From Mycobacterium sp. DL592 (GTDB lineage: Bacteria > Actinomycetota > Actinomycetes > Mycobacteriales > Mycobacteriaceae), in the NCBI RefSeq assembly GCF_011694515.1, contig NZ_CP050192.1, forward strand, positions 295,932-359,931: a stretch of 64,000 nt of DNA, read 5' to 3'. Below the pieces are notes generated by a model that was not told the DNA's origin, did no database searches, and saw nothing but the letters and a program-made list of their open reading frames with translations. Made by a program: the position numbers and the translations under genes. Below, piece after piece: positions 55,201-63,416 of this stretch. Position 1 is the first letter of the stretch, and each line of letters begins with the position of its first letter.

Positions 55201-56142
55201 CCGCTCCTGCCCGCCGGTGCCGCCGAGGCGCGCCGCGCTGGCCACCACCGTCGCTTCGGTGGGCCCGTAGGTGTTCCACACCTCGCGGCCTTCCACCGCC
55301 AGGCGCTCGGCGAGCTCCGGCGGGCAGGCTTCACCGCCGAAGATCAGCAGCCGTACCGCTTCCAGGGCCTCGGCGGGCCACAGCGAGGCCAGGGTAGGGA
55401 CCGTCGAGACCACGGTGATGTCGCGGGCCACCAGCCACGGGCCCAGGTCCATGCCGCTGCGGACCAGGGCGCGCGGTGCGGGCACCAGGCAGGCGCCGTG
55501 ACGCCAGGCCAGCCACATCTCCTCGCACGAGGCGTCGAAGGCCACCGACAGTCCGGCCAGCACCCGGTCGCCGGGCCCAATCGGATTGTCCTGCAAGAAC
55601 ATCTGCGCTTCGGCGTCGACGAACGCGGCGGCGTTGCGGTGCGTGACGGCCACGCCCTTGGGGGTGCCGGTGGAGCCGGAGGTGAAGATGATCCAGGCAT
55701 CGTCGCGGCCCAGCGGGGCGGTCGCGCGCCAGCCGCGAGACGAACCGTGGCCGCGCGTGAGCCCCGCCTCGGTGATGACGCCGACGACCTCGGCCTCGCC
55801 GAACACCAGATGCGCCCGTTCCTCGGGATCGTCGGCGTCCACCGGCACGTAGGCCGCACCTGCGGCCAGCGTCGACAGGATCGCCACATAGAGCGCGTAG
55901 CTGCCCGACGGCATCCGGATGCCGATCCGGTCGCCGCGGCCGATACCGCGCGCGCCCAGCCACTCCACGCTGTCCTCGATGTCGGCGATCAGCTCCGAGT
56001 AGGTGAGCACCACGTCGCCGTCGTCGAGGGCCGCGGCGTCGGGGTAGCGGGCGGCGGTGTCGTAGAGGATGTCGATCAGGGTGCGCGGTGCCGGGGCATG
56101 GTCGGACAACAGGTACTGAGCGGGAATTTCCGGCGTCGCCAC
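52213..56142 (-). CDS. Pls/PosA-type NRPS-like synthetase with membrane and left-handed beta-helix domains
   Basis: 1309 residues. An adenylation domain (FTSGSTGTPKGVAVTHRN; AFDASCEEMWLAW carrying the alpha-amino-binding Asp) is followed by a carrier domain (Ser545 in LGGGSLSAAQL). Six membrane helices alternate with hexapeptide-repeat left-handed beta-helix domains (GNDATIGARTTLFPGSVIG). This is the layout of epsilon-poly-lysine synthetase relatives, which polymerise one amino acid without a condensation domain. GTG 56142 lies 8 nt after TAGTAT. The monomer is unknown. Confidence 0.85.
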   Translation of the reverse strand: MATPEIPAQYLLSDHAPAPRTLIDILYDTAARYPDAAALDDGDVVLTYSELIADIEDSVEWLGARGIGRGDRIGIRMPSGSYALYVAILSTLAAGAAYVPVDADDPEERAHLVFGEAEVVGVITEAGLTRGHGSSRGWRATAPLGRDDAWIIFTSGSTGTPKGVAVTHRNAAAFVDAEAQMFLQDNPIGPGDRVLAGLSVAFDASCEEMWLAWRHGACLVPAPRALVRSGMDLGPWLVARDITVVSTVPTLASLWPAEALEAVRLLIFGGEACPPELAERLAVEGREVWNTYGPTEATVVASAARLGGTGGQERSDQGSGPSPVSIGRPLPGWDLAVVDAAGNPVPLGGVGELVIGGVGLARYLDPEKDAEKYAPMESLGWARAYRSGDLVRLEADGLYFQGRADDQVKVGGRRIELGEVDAALVHLPGVSGGAAAVRRTASGTPMLVGYIASANPDFDLTAARAHLTQALPAALVPRLVLLDELPTRTSGKVDRNALPWPPPGYQESEPDLGGTMGWLAGLWRDVLGAVVDGPEADFFALGGGSLSAAQLVAALRERFPQLTVAQLYDHPRLGSLAEYLDEQAPAVAVTPRVVTPTPISTQVAQVLLSVPLATLTGLQWVTWLALINNVTAAVHPLPWLVPVNWWVVAVAFILFITPVGRMGIAVLGARMLLSGLQPGTYRRGGSEHLRVWLAERLADASGAENLAGAPWLVYYARALGNTVGKGVDLHSAPPVTGMLKLGHRCSIEPEVDLTGHWIDGDLFHVGPITVGNDATIGARTTLFPGSVIGKDADVAPGSGVVGKVKNGQYWKGSPAVKSGKARHPWPEHRPPRALQWVAIYGLTSVLLSAVPLAALAAGLAVPAWMARHAATLGSAIALAAPWIPVAALVAMVVYALLTVIKVRVLSIGLREGYHPVRSRIGWQMWATERLMDAARNYLFPIYASLLTPWWLRLLGAKVGRNTEISTALLTPKFTVIEDGAFLADDTMVASYELGGGWIHAAKATVGKRAFLGNSGITQPGRRVPDDGLVAVLSAAPHKAKAGSSWLGSPPIRLRRHADEADAALTYQPSMRLKIMRSAVETCRLIPVVVTFAIGVAVLVSLQALALRFGYGWAALASGVILLVAGAVAGGTAVAAKWLVVGRIRAVEYPLWSSFVWRNEVSDTFVETVAAPWFARAASGTPVMNLWLRALGAKIGRGVWCETYWLPEADLVTLQRGSTVNRGCVVQTHLFHDRIMRMDTVILEQGATLGPHCVALPAAKLGAGATVGPASLVMRGDEVPPSSRWQGNPIAPWVVSRKKSRDRQSGDAAA

Positions 56143-56150
56143 GACTGTGG

Positions 56151-56156
56151 ATACTA
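56151..56156 (-). promoter_or_regulatory. -10 box TAGTAT upstream of the NRPS-like gene
   Basis: On the minus strand TAGTAT ends 8 nt before GTG 56142. It is the only promoter-like signal seen for the five-gene leftward operon. Confidence 0.45.
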
Positions 56157-56230
56157 GGCGTCCCTGATTACGGGAGAGCGTCCGACGCGGTCCGGTTTGT
56201 GCTGTCCTGGGACTACTGACAGACTGCTCG

Positions 56231-56360
56231 CAGAGGGGAGTATTCCTTCGTCGCGGTGTCGTCACCACGTCGGCCGTCATCGGCCGTCCGGTGCCGCGGG
56301 CCGCGCGTCGTATGCGGCGGAAGAGACCTCGGACGTTTTGTGACGCCCGGAGGTCTCTGG
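56231..56360 (+). promoter_or_regulatory. yybP-ykoY manganese riboswitch upstream of terC
   Basis: GAGGGGAGTA (56233-56242) is the family's L1 signature AGGGGAGUA, and GTCGTCACCACG supplies the second conserved loop. AGAGACCTC (56322-56330) closes P1 through CCTC with the 5' GAGG. The same AGAGACCTC is also the exact complement of GAGGTCTCT (56350-56358), which contains the Shine-Dalgarno GGAGG of terC. When ligand holds P1 closed, the ribosome binding site is free; otherwise it is masked. This fits a translational ON switch for a Mn exporter. Confidence 0.75.
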
Positions 56361-56362
56361 CA

Positions 56363-57331
56363 GTGAATGTTTCCCAGCTCGAATGGTTGATCACCCTCGG
56401 TGTGACGGTGGCCATCCTGCTGTTCGACGTGATCGTCATCGCCCGTCGACCGCACGAACCGACGATGCGCGAATGCGCCATCTATCTGTCGTTCTACGTG
56501 GGTCTGGCCATCGCGTTCGGCATCTGGGTGTGGAACTTCCACGGCAGCCAGTTCGGGCTGGAGTTCTTCGCGGGCTGGCTCACCGAGTACAGCCTGTCGG
56601 TGGACAACCTGTTCCTCTTCATCATCATCATGGCCAGCTTCAACGTCCCCAAGGTGTACCAACAGCAGGCGCTGCTGGTCGGCATCGTGCTCGCGCTGTT
56701 GTTCCGCGGCATCTTCATCGCGCTGGGAGCTGTTGCGATCACCAGGTTTTCGTGGATCTTCTACATCTTCGGTGCGTTCCTGGTGTTCACCGCGGTCAAA
56801 CTGGTCCGCAACTCCGACCACGACGACGACGCCGAGAACGCCGTGGTGCGTTTCGCCCGGACCTATCTGAACACCACCGACAAGTGGGACGGGCTCAAGC
56901 TGTACATCAAGGACGGCGGCAAGCGCCTGATGACCCCGATGTTCCTGGTCATCGTCGCCCTGGGCACCACCGATCTACTCTTCGCGCTCGACTCGATCCC
57001 GGCGATCTACGGGCTGACCAGCGAGCCGTATCTGGTGTTCACCGCCAACCTGTTCGCGCTGATGGGGTTGCGCCAGCTGTACTTCCTGCTCGGTGACCTG
57101 CTGAACCGCCTGGTGTACCTGTCGCAGGGGCTGGCGTTCATCCTGTTCTTCATCGGCGTGAAGCTGGTGCTGCACGCCCTGCACGAGAACACCGTGCCGT
57201 TCATCAACGGCGGCCGGCATGTCGACGTCCCGGAGATTCCGACCCTGCTGAGCCTGGCGGTCATCATCTTGACGTTGTTCCTGACGATGGTGGCCAGCCT
57301 GCTCAAGACCCGGACAACCAAGACGATCTGA
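56363..57331 (+). CDS. TerC-family membrane protein, probable manganese exporter
   Basis: 322 residues with about nine membrane helices. The TerC signatures WLTEYSLSVDNLFLFIIIM and LLFALDSIPAIYGLT carry the two acidic metal-binding motifs. Members export Mn2+ or help metalate secreted proteins, and many are controlled by the yybP-ykoY riboswitch as here. GTG 56363 has GGAGG 10 nt upstream within the riboswitch expression platform. Confidence 0.9.
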   Translation: MNVSQLEWLITLGVTVAILLFDVIVIARRPHEPTMRECAIYLSFYVGLAIAFGIWVWNFHGSQFGLEFFAGWLTEYSLSVDNLFLFIIIMASFNVPKVYQQQALLVGIVLALLFRGIFIALGAVAITRFSWIFYIFGAFLVFTAVKLVRNSDHDDDAENAVVRFARTYLNTTDKWDGLKLYIKDGGKRLMTPMFLVIVALGTTDLLFALDSIPAIYGLTSEPYLVFTANLFALMGLRQLYFLLGDLLNRLVYLSQGLAFILFFIGVKLVLHALHENTVPFINGGRHVDVPEIPTLLSLAVIILTLFLTMVASLLKTRTTKTI

Positions 57332-57384
57332 GGCTCTTTCGCGTCCGGCTGAGTGCAACCGTTGGCGGCGCCCAGCGGGGTCCG

Positions 57385-57390
57385 TAGCGT
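57385..57390 (+). promoter_or_regulatory. -10 box TAGCGT, leaderless small gene
   Basis: TAGCGT ends 7 nt before ATG 57398. Confidence 0.45.
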
Positions 57391-57397
57391 GGCGGCT

Positions 57398-57814
57398 ATG
57401 CCGGAGTCACGAAGGCGCAGTCCACGGGTGTTCATCACCGATGCGGTCGGGGAGTGGACGGAGCTCACCGCGGGTGGCCACCCAGTGGTGCGCTTGCGAG
57501 CGGCCAATCTCCAGGAGGCTCAGCGCCGCCGCCGCCGACTGCCCGCCGACGTTCCGGTGGTGCTCGACGTCGCCGTCGCGGTCGCCGAGGACTCCCGCAC
57601 GGCGCTGACGGCGATCTCCGGACACGCCGGTGAGTCGACGGTGCACTACGCGGGCACGGTCGACGGCCTGGCCGGCATGGTCACGGACCTGTTCGTCGCC
57701 GGCGTGGCCGACGGGGTGACGCTGATTCCGGTGACACCGGAACAGGATCTGCGCCCGCAGGCCCAGGCGGCGTTGCGCGGTATCCACACCCGGCTGCGAA
57801 TCTCCGCCGCGTAG
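57398..57814 (+). CDS. Small protein resembling the C-terminal part of a luciferase-like monooxygenase
   Basis: 138 residues. VHYAGTVDGLAGMVTDLFVA and GVADGVTLIPVTPEQDL resemble the last barrel strand and helix of LLM flavin enzymes (GTPExVADxL...GxDGFxLxP), while the first half (RAANLQEAQRRRRRLPADVP) is unlike them. The substrate-binding barrel is missing, so it is a fragment-like orphan domain. The comparison is my inference. Confidence 0.6.
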   Translation: MPESRRRSPRVFITDAVGEWTELTAGGHPVVRLRAANLQEAQRRRRRLPADVPVVLDVAVAVAEDSRTALTAISGHAGESTVHYAGTVDGLAGMVTDLFVAGVADGVTLIPVTPEQDLRPQAQAALRGIHTRLRISAA

Positions 57815-57856
57815 CGCCGCCTGGCTCCTACTGTGGAGCCAGGACGAGGAGGCGCG

Positions 57857-58228
57857 ATGATCGAACTACTCGAGGACATGCCGGCGGGAGTGACGGGCTT
57901 CCGGGTGTCGGGACGGCTTGGCGGCGACGAGCTGCACCGGCTCAAACCGACCTTCCAGGAGCTGCTCGGCTCCGGCCAGGACATCAGGATCGTCGAGGTG
58001 ATCGACGACGACTACGAAGGCTTCGGACCGGGCGGTCTGGTCGAGGACCTCAAGATGGGGTTCGGCACCGTCTATCCGCATCACGCGGCGTTCAAGCGGA
58101 TCGCGATCGTCACCGACAAGGAGTGGATCGCCCACGCGCTGCACGCACTGTCGTGGCTGGTGCCGGGCGAGGCCGCCGTGTTCGGGCTGGACGACCTCGA
58201 GCGCGCCAAGAGCTGGGCTGCCGGCTAG
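57857..58228 (+). CDS. SpoIIAA/STAS-like protein
   Basis: 123 residues, ATG 57857 with GAGGAGG upstream. MIELLEDMPAGVTGFRVSGR and YPHHAAFKRIAIVTDKEWIA fit the SpoIIAA-like (PF11964-type) fold. The role in mycobacteria is unknown; no sigma-factor partner is adjacent. Confidence 0.75.
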   Translation: MIELLEDMPAGVTGFRVSGRLGGDELHRLKPTFQELLGSGQDIRIVEVIDDDYEGFGPGGLVEDLKMGFGTVYPHHAAFKRIAIVTDKEWIAHALHALSWLVPGEAAVFGLDDLERAKSWAAG

Positions 58229-58291
58229 ACATCTCGTGCAAGACGTCGATCTCGGCACGCTGGTCGTAGCACCCCCGAAACAAACGGCACA

Positions 58292-58297
58292 TAACGT
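58292..58297 (+). promoter_or_regulatory. -10 box TAACGT, leaderless GntR gene
   Basis: TAACGT ends 7 nt before ATG 58305. It selects this start over the GTG at 58236. Confidence 0.45.
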
Positions 58298-58304
58298 GAT
58301 TCGG

Positions 58305-59027
58305 ATGCTGAGACGACGTTCGGCGCTGGTCGCCAGGCTGGTGGTCGACCAGCCCGGCAGCCCGCAGCAGGCGATCCTCGACGAACTGCGCCGGGTGATC
58401 CTCGACGGAGCCACCCTGCCGGGCACCCCGATTCCGCTAGCGGAGGTGGCGGATCTGTTCGGCGTCAGCCAGATCCCGGTGCGTGAGTCGCTGAAAACCC
58501 TCATCGGGGAGGGGCTTGTCGCGCACCGGTCCAACTCCGGATACACGGTCGCCCAGCTCACGGTTCAAGAACTGCGCGAAATGTACATCGTGCGTGAGAC
58601 TTTGGAGGCAGCATCGCTGGCCTCTGCAGTGGCCAACGCCACCGACGCCGATCGGGCAGCGATCGTGGCGTCGAACGACCTTCTGCAGCAGGCGATCGAC
58701 AATGACGATCCGCTCGCGTATCACCGCCAGAGCAGACACTTCCACCTCGCGCTCACCCGTCCGTCGCGGATGTTCCGCCTGCTGCACATGCTCGAAACGG
58801 CTTGGAACATAACCGAACCCGTGCAGTCGATGGTGCACGTCGCGCCGTCGGATCGTGCCGCGCTGCATGTGGATCATCGGGAGATGGTCGACGCATTCCT
58901 CGCCGGCGATGTCGAGCAACTCCTCACCGTCGCCGAACTGCACGCGCAGCGGCTCAACTCCGTCATCGCCACCGTGCCCACCGATACCGGGCTGCTGCTG
59001 TCGGCGGATATATCTTCGACGCAATAG
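58305..59027 (+). CDS. GntR/FadR-family regulator of the ureide cluster
   Basis: 240 residues. A winged helix-turn-helix (PLAEVADLFGVSQIPVRESL, LKTLIGEGLVAHRSNSGYTV) precedes an FCD all-helical ligand domain (VRETLEAASLASAV, HRQSRHFHLALTR, VDHREMVDAFLAGD with metal-binding His). It heads the permease-racemase-allantoicase cluster and probably responds to a purine breakdown product. Confidence 0.85.
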   Translation: MLRRRSALVARLVVDQPGSPQQAILDELRRVILDGATLPGTPIPLAEVADLFGVSQIPVRESLKTLIGEGLVAHRSNSGYTVAQLTVQELREMYIVRETLEAASLASAVANATDADRAAIVASNDLLQQAIDNDDPLAYHRQSRHFHLALTRPSRMFRLLHMLETAWNITEPVQSMVHVAPSDRAALHVDHREMVDAFLAGDVEQLLTVAELHAQRLNSVIATVPTDTGLLLSADISSTQ

Positions 59028-59068
59028 CCGGGTAGTTCGACGGAAATACGGCGGAAACGCGCCGTCGA

Positions 59069-59074
59069 TAGCGT
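59069..59074 (+). promoter_or_regulatory. -10 box TAGCGT, leaderless permease gene
   Basis: TAGCGT ends 6 nt before ATG 59081. Confidence 0.5.
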
Positions 59075-59080
59075 CCGGCC

Positions 59081-60631
59081 ATGACCGACATCGACACCTC
59101 CCAGAGTGCGAAAGAACTGCCGCCCGGCGCCGTTGTCGGCGCGGGTGATCTCGTCGAAGCCGCCGGTCACCCGGTCGGCAGCGGACTGATCAAGCCGGGT
59201 TACGACCCGCGGTTGACCAATGAAGACCTGGCTCCACTGCGCAAGCAGACTTGGAGTTCCTACAACATCTTCGCGTTCTGGATGTCCGACGTGCACAGCG
59301 TCGGCGGCTACGTCACGGCGGGCAGCCTGTTCGCGCTTGGCCTCGCTAGCTGGCAGGTGCTCGTCGCGCTGTTGATCGGCATCGTGATCGTCAACTTCTT
59401 CTGTAATCTCGTCGCCAAGCCCAGCCAGGCTACCGGGGTGCCCTACCCGGTGATCTGCCGCAGCGTCTTCGGTGTGCTCGGTGCGAATATCCCCGCCATC
59501 ATCCGCGGTCTGATCGCGGTGGCGTGGTACGGGATTCAGACCTACCTAGCGTCAGCAGCGCTGGATGTCGTTCTGCTCAAACTATTTCCGGGGTTGGCGC
59601 CGTACGCTGACGTCAACCAGCACGGATTCCTCGGGTTGCCGTTCCTCGGCTGGGGCAGCTTCCTGCTGTTGTGGGTACTGCAGGCATGCGTCTTCTGGCG
59701 CGGCATGGAGTCGATCCGCAGATTCATCGATTTCTGCGGGCCCGCGGTCTATGTGGTCATGTTCCTGCTGTGCGGCTACCTCATCTACAAGGCCGGCTGG
59801 GGCGCGATCGACCTCAACCTGGGGGACGTGAAGTACACCGGCTTTGACTCGGTACCGGTCATGCTCGGCGCGATCGCTTTGGTGGTCTCCTACTTCTCCG
59901 GCCCGATGCTGAACTTCGGCGACTTCGCCCGCTACGGCAAGTCATTCGACGCGGTGAAGCGGGGCAACTTCCTCGGCCTGCCGGTCAACTTCCTGGTGTT
60001 CTCGATTCTGGTGGTCGTCACCGCGTCGTTGACGGTGCCGGTATTCGGCGAATTGATCACCGACCCGGTGGCGACGGTGGCAAGGATCGATTCGACGTTC
60101 GCTATCGTGTTGGGCGCGTTGACATTCACGATCGCCACAATCGGCATCAACATCGTCGCGAACTTCATCTCGCCCGCATTCGACTTCTCCAACGTCAGCC
60201 CGCAGCGGATCAGCTGGCGCGCGGGCGGCATGATCGCCGCGGTCGGTTCGGTGCTGATCACCCCGTGGAACCTGTACAACAATCCGGAGGTCATCCACTA
60301 CACGCTGGAGATCCTCGGTGCGTTCATCGGCCCGCTGTTCGGTGTACTCATCGGCCACTACTACCTGATCCACAAGCAGAAGGTGATCGTCGACGACCTG
60401 TTCACCCTGGCCGAGGACGGAACCTACTGGTACAAAAAGGGTTATAACCCGGCGGCGGTCATCGCCACCGCCGTCTCAGCGGTCGCCGCCGTGATCCCCG
60501 TGCTGGCCGGTAGTGTCCCCGGTATGCACACCGCTGCGCAGTACAGCTGGTTCATCGGATGCGGGCTGGGATTGGCGACCTACTACGTGCTTGCGACGCG
60601 CACCAAGCTGGCTGTCGCTCCAATTCCGTGA
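59081..60631 (+). CDS. NCS1-family permease (cytosine/allantoin/hydantoin type)
   Basis: 516 residues with 12 membrane helices. Family landmarks are NIFAFWMSDVHSVGGYVTAG in helix 1, WYGIQTYLASAALDVVLL in helix 3 and NLYNNPEVIHYTLEILGAFI in helix 10. Followed by a hydantoin racemase with GTGA overlap and, on the other strand, allantoicase, so allantoin or a related ureide is the likely substrate. Confidence 0.85.
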   Translation: MTDIDTSQSAKELPPGAVVGAGDLVEAAGHPVGSGLIKPGYDPRLTNEDLAPLRKQTWSSYNIFAFWMSDVHSVGGYVTAGSLFALGLASWQVLVALLIGIVIVNFFCNLVAKPSQATGVPYPVICRSVFGVLGANIPAIIRGLIAVAWYGIQTYLASAALDVVLLKLFPGLAPYADVNQHGFLGLPFLGWGSFLLLWVLQACVFWRGMESIRRFIDFCGPAVYVVMFLLCGYLIYKAGWGAIDLNLGDVKYTGFDSVPVMLGAIALVVSYFSGPMLNFGDFARYGKSFDAVKRGNFLGLPVNFLVFSILVVVTASLTVPVFGELITDPVATVARIDSTFAIVLGALTFTIATIGINIVANFISPAFDFSNVSPQRISWRAGGMIAAVGSVLITPWNLYNNPEVIHYTLEILGAFIGPLFGVLIGHYYLIHKQKVIVDDLFTLAEDGTYWYKKGYNPAAVIATAVSAVAAVIPVLAGSVPGMHTAAQYSWFIGCGLGLATYYVLATRTKLAVAPIP

Positions 60632-61356
60632 TCCGGATCTGGGTGATCAATCCCAACACCACCCAGGCCATGACCGACACGATCGCGAAATGTGCTGCGG
60701 CAGTGGCCGGGCCAGACGTGATCGTCACCGGCGTCACCTCGGAGATCGGGCCGGAGTCGATCGAAAGCCATTACGACGAGGCGCTGTCGGTGCCCGGCGT
60801 ATTGCGGGCCGTTCAGCGAGGCGAGCGTGAAGGCGTCGACGGCTATGTGATCGCCTGTTTCGGTGATCCGGGCCTCGACGCCGCTCGCGAGATCGCGGCC
60901 GGACCGGTCGTCGGCATTGCCGAGGCGGCTATGCAGGCCGCCAGTCACCTTGGCAGCGGCTTCAGCATTGTCACGACGCTGGCACGGACCATCGGGCAGT
61001 CGGCACACCTCGCGGAACGCTATGGCATGCAGCGGTTCTGCCGTGGCATCCATGCGTGCGAGATACCGGTACTGGACCTCGACAGCGATCCCAACGCGCG
61101 CAAGGTCATCACCGAGGCGTGCCGCGAGGCGATCGAGGTGGATCACTCTGACGCTGTGGTACTGGGCTGCGCGGGGATGGCCGATATGTGCGGGGAGATC
61201 TCGGCCGAGTTGGGGGTGCCGGTGGTAGACGGGGTGAGTGCCGCGACGCTGACGGTGCAGTCACTGGTGACGATGGGTCTGCGTACGTCGAAACGAGGGG
61301 AGTACGCAACACCGCCGGCGAAGCGTTATTTGCCGGGAGTGCCTTCGGCGGGGTGA
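60628..61356 (+). CDS. Hydantoin/allantoin racemase
   Basis: 242 residues of the Asp/Glu/hydantoin racemase family. The two catalytic cysteines are C77 (IACFGDPGLDAA) and C181 (VVLGCAGMADM). IRIWVINPNTTQAMTDTIAK is the typical N-terminus. The GTG overlaps the permease stop. It would interconvert allantoin enantiomers before hydrolysis. Confidence 0.88.
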   Translation: MIRIWVINPNTTQAMTDTIAKCAAAVAGPDVIVTGVTSEIGPESIESHYDEALSVPGVLRAVQRGEREGVDGYVIACFGDPGLDAAREIAAGPVVGIAEAAMQAASHLGSGFSIVTTLARTIGQSAHLAERYGMQRFCRGIHACEIPVLDLDSDPNARKVITEACREAIEVDHSDAVVLGCAGMADMCGEISAELGVPVVDGVSAATLTVQSLVTMGLRTSKRGEYATPPAKRYLPGVPSAG

Positions 61357-61375
61357 ATCTTGAGCCCGTCCGCTG

Positions 61376-62338
61376 CTAGATGGATCGCAGCCGGCGCACC
61401 CGGTCGGCGATCACCCGTTGGGACACGTCCGCGGCGGGGGCCAGGGCCTCGAAGGCGTGCGGGCAGCCCGGATGCACGTGCAGTTCGGCCGGCACCCCGG
61501 CAGCTGAAAGCCTTGTCGCATAAGCGATGTCCTCATCACGGAAGATGTCCAGATCGCCGGTGTCAAGGTAGGTCGGCGGCAGCCCGGCCAGGTCTCCAGC
61601 CCGTGCGGGCGCACAGTAGGCCGACACGTCGGCGCCGCCGGCCGCGGTTCCGAGCAGCGCGCCCCAGCCGGTGACGTTGTCTTCGTAGGTCCAGGTCAGA
61701 AACTCCGGCGGCAGCGCTGGATCCGGCGTGGTGGTGCGGTCGTCGAGCATCGGGTAGATCAACAGCTGTAGCGCCAGCGCCGGGCCGCTGCGGTCGCGGG
61801 CCAGCAGGCTCACCCCGGCAGCCAGCCCGCCACCCGCACTGTCGCCGGCCACCCCCAGCCGGGCCGGGTCGACGCCGAGCTCACCGGCGTTCTCGGCCAG
61901 CCATACCAGGGCGGCGTAGCAGTCCTCGACCGGTGTCAGGCCCGGATGTTCCGGCGCCACACGGTAATCCACCATCAGCATAGGCACGCCGGAGGCGGCG
62001 ACGTAGGCGCGCACGCCTGCGTGGTAGGCCGGTGAGGTTTCGGCCAGGCTGTAGATCATGCCGCCGCCGTGCAGGTAGAGAACCGCGCTGCCCGGCAGCT
62101 CCGAGTCCGGGACGTACCACGTCAGCGGCAGCTCGGCGCCGTCGGAGGAGGTGACGGTGTAGCGGTGTGCTTCGACACCGCCGACCGGTGGGCGTCCCGC
62201 GGCGAGCACCTCGAAGAACGGCACCGCGCGTTCCCGGCGGGTGGTGACGTCCCCCACGGCAGGGGGCTCGAGTTGGGCGGCGGCTTCCATCAGGGGCTGC
62301 AGGAAACCGAGGACTTGGGGATCCATCGACAGGGCCAC
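61376..62338 (-). CDS. HSL-type alpha/beta hydrolase
   Basis: 320 residues. The oxyanion motif HGGG (90-93) and the nucleophile GDSAG with S167 place it in the hormone-sensitive-lipase family; a late histidine occurs in GCPHAFEAL. GTG 62338 follows TAGATT by 7 nt and this selects it over the ORF start at 62395. It overlaps nothing but lies immediately downstream of allantoicase; a role in ureide breakdown is not established. Confidence 0.82.
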   Translation of the reverse strand: MALSMDPQVLGFLQPLMEAAAQLEPPAVGDVTTRRERAVPFFEVLAAGRPPVGGVEAHRYTVTSSDGAELPLTWYVPDSELPGSAVLYLHGGGMIYSLAETSPAYHAGVRAYVAASGVPMLMVDYRVAPEHPGLTPVEDCYAALVWLAENAGELGVDPARLGVAGDSAGGGLAAGVSLLARDRSGPALALQLLIYPMLDDRTTTPDPALPPEFLTWTYEDNVTGWGALLGTAAGGADVSAYCAPARAGDLAGLPPTYLDTGDLDIFRDEDIAYATRLSAAGVPAELHVHPGCPHAFEALAPAADVSQRVIADRVRRLRSI

Positions 62339-62345
62339 GACTGCC

Positions 62346-62351
62346 AATCTA
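62346..62351 (-). promoter_or_regulatory. -10 box TAGATT, leaderless hydrolase gene
   Basis: On the minus strand TAGATT ends 7 nt before GTG 62338. It overlaps the last codons of the allantoicase gene. Confidence 0.45.
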
Positions 62352-63368
62352 GGCGCTGGCGTCCCATCTTTCACCGACTGTGCGCAGTCCGTCATCGGTC
62401 AACCGGCCGAAGAGTCGCAGCCGGGCCATCCCACCATCGGGATAGATGTCCAGGCGGGCGTCGGTGGCCGGGGGTGCGTCGTCGAGCAGGAAACGGTGCC
62501 GGGTATCGGGCCGCAGGTCCGTCACGGGCAGAACCTCGAACCAGTCACCGGAGCCGTCGCGGCCCATCAGCCGCCCCTGTCCGGGGCTGTTGCCCAGAAA
62601 GTACGAGGTGTCCAGTTCGGCGGCGGTGAGCACCCCCTGCCCGGCCAACCGCATCTGCACCCAGTCGTTGCCGGCGTCACGTCGGCGGGAGGTCTCCCAG
62701 CCCTCGCCCATCGTGCGCGCCGTGCCGGGCAGCAGCAGATTGTTCGGCGAGCCGTAGAACATGTTGGAGCAGGCGGTGACTCGGCCCCCGTTCTCCAGCG
62801 CGGCCAGATCCAGCGGGGTGCCCTGGGCGAAGCGGGGATCCAGCAGCGCCTCGCCGTGCACCCGCAGCCTGGCCACCCCGCCATCCGGGTAGATCGACAG
62901 CCGGACATGCGTCCACCGGCGAGATGAGTTGACCGTGAACGGGTTTCGGGTGTCACCGTTGACGTCTGCGCGCTCGACGATGGTGGTCCACGACGTGTTG
63001 TCGAGTAACTCCCCGACGCCCGGGTAGCCCTCGACAAAGGCGGCTTCGACGGAGATCTGCGGCGGATAGTTTCCGGTGAACCAGGCCGTGTCGACCACGA
63101 CGCCGTGCACGACGGCCGGCACCCCGAGGCGCACGATCGCCTGGTCACAGTCCTCGGACGTGGCTCCCCGGCGCCTGCGGGTCTCCCAGCCGTCGTAGAT
63201 CTGGCCCTTGTGGCCGAAGGTCGCCGGGCGGAACTCCGCCGGCTGCGACTTGATCAGGTTCTCCCGCTCGGCAAACAGGTCGTCGTTGGCCCACACCACC
63301 GACCCGCCGACCGGGCGCGCCGCCAGATCGGGAAACGACAGAAAGGCTGGATTCGCGGCACCGGTCAC
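62349..63368 (-). CDS. alc: Allantoicase
   Basis: 339 residues with the two tandem allantoicase domains: first GQIYDGWETRRRRG, VVVDTAWFTGNYP and WTHVRLSIYPDGGVARLRVH; second ARTMGEGWETSRRR, LDTSYFLGNSPGQ and ARLDIYPDGGMARLRLFG. It converts allantoate to ureidoglycolate and urea. GTG 63368 follows a TAGGCT box by 6 nt. Confidence 0.92.
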   Translation of the reverse strand: MTGAANPAFLSFPDLAARPVGGSVVWANDDLFAERENLIKSQPAEFRPATFGHKGQIYDGWETRRRRGATSEDCDQAIVRLGVPAVVHGVVVDTAWFTGNYPPQISVEAAFVEGYPGVGELLDNTSWTTIVERADVNGDTRNPFTVNSSRRWTHVRLSIYPDGGVARLRVHGEALLDPRFAQGTPLDLAALENGGRVTACSNMFYGSPNNLLLPGTARTMGEGWETSRRRDAGNDWVQMRLAGQGVLTAAELDTSYFLGNSPGQGRLMGRDGSGDWFEVLPVTDLRPDTRHRFLLDDAPPATDARLDIYPDGGMARLRLFGRLTDDGLRTVGERWDASA

Positions 63369-63374
63369 CGTTGA

Positions 63375-63380
63375 AGCCTA
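63375..63380 (-). promoter_or_regulatory. -10 box TAGGCT, leaderless alc
   Basis: On the minus strand TAGGCT ends 6 nt before GTG 63368. Confidence 0.5.
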
Positions 63381-63416
63381 AGTGCCGGGCCGCATCTCGG
63401 CCGGACGGACGGGGTG

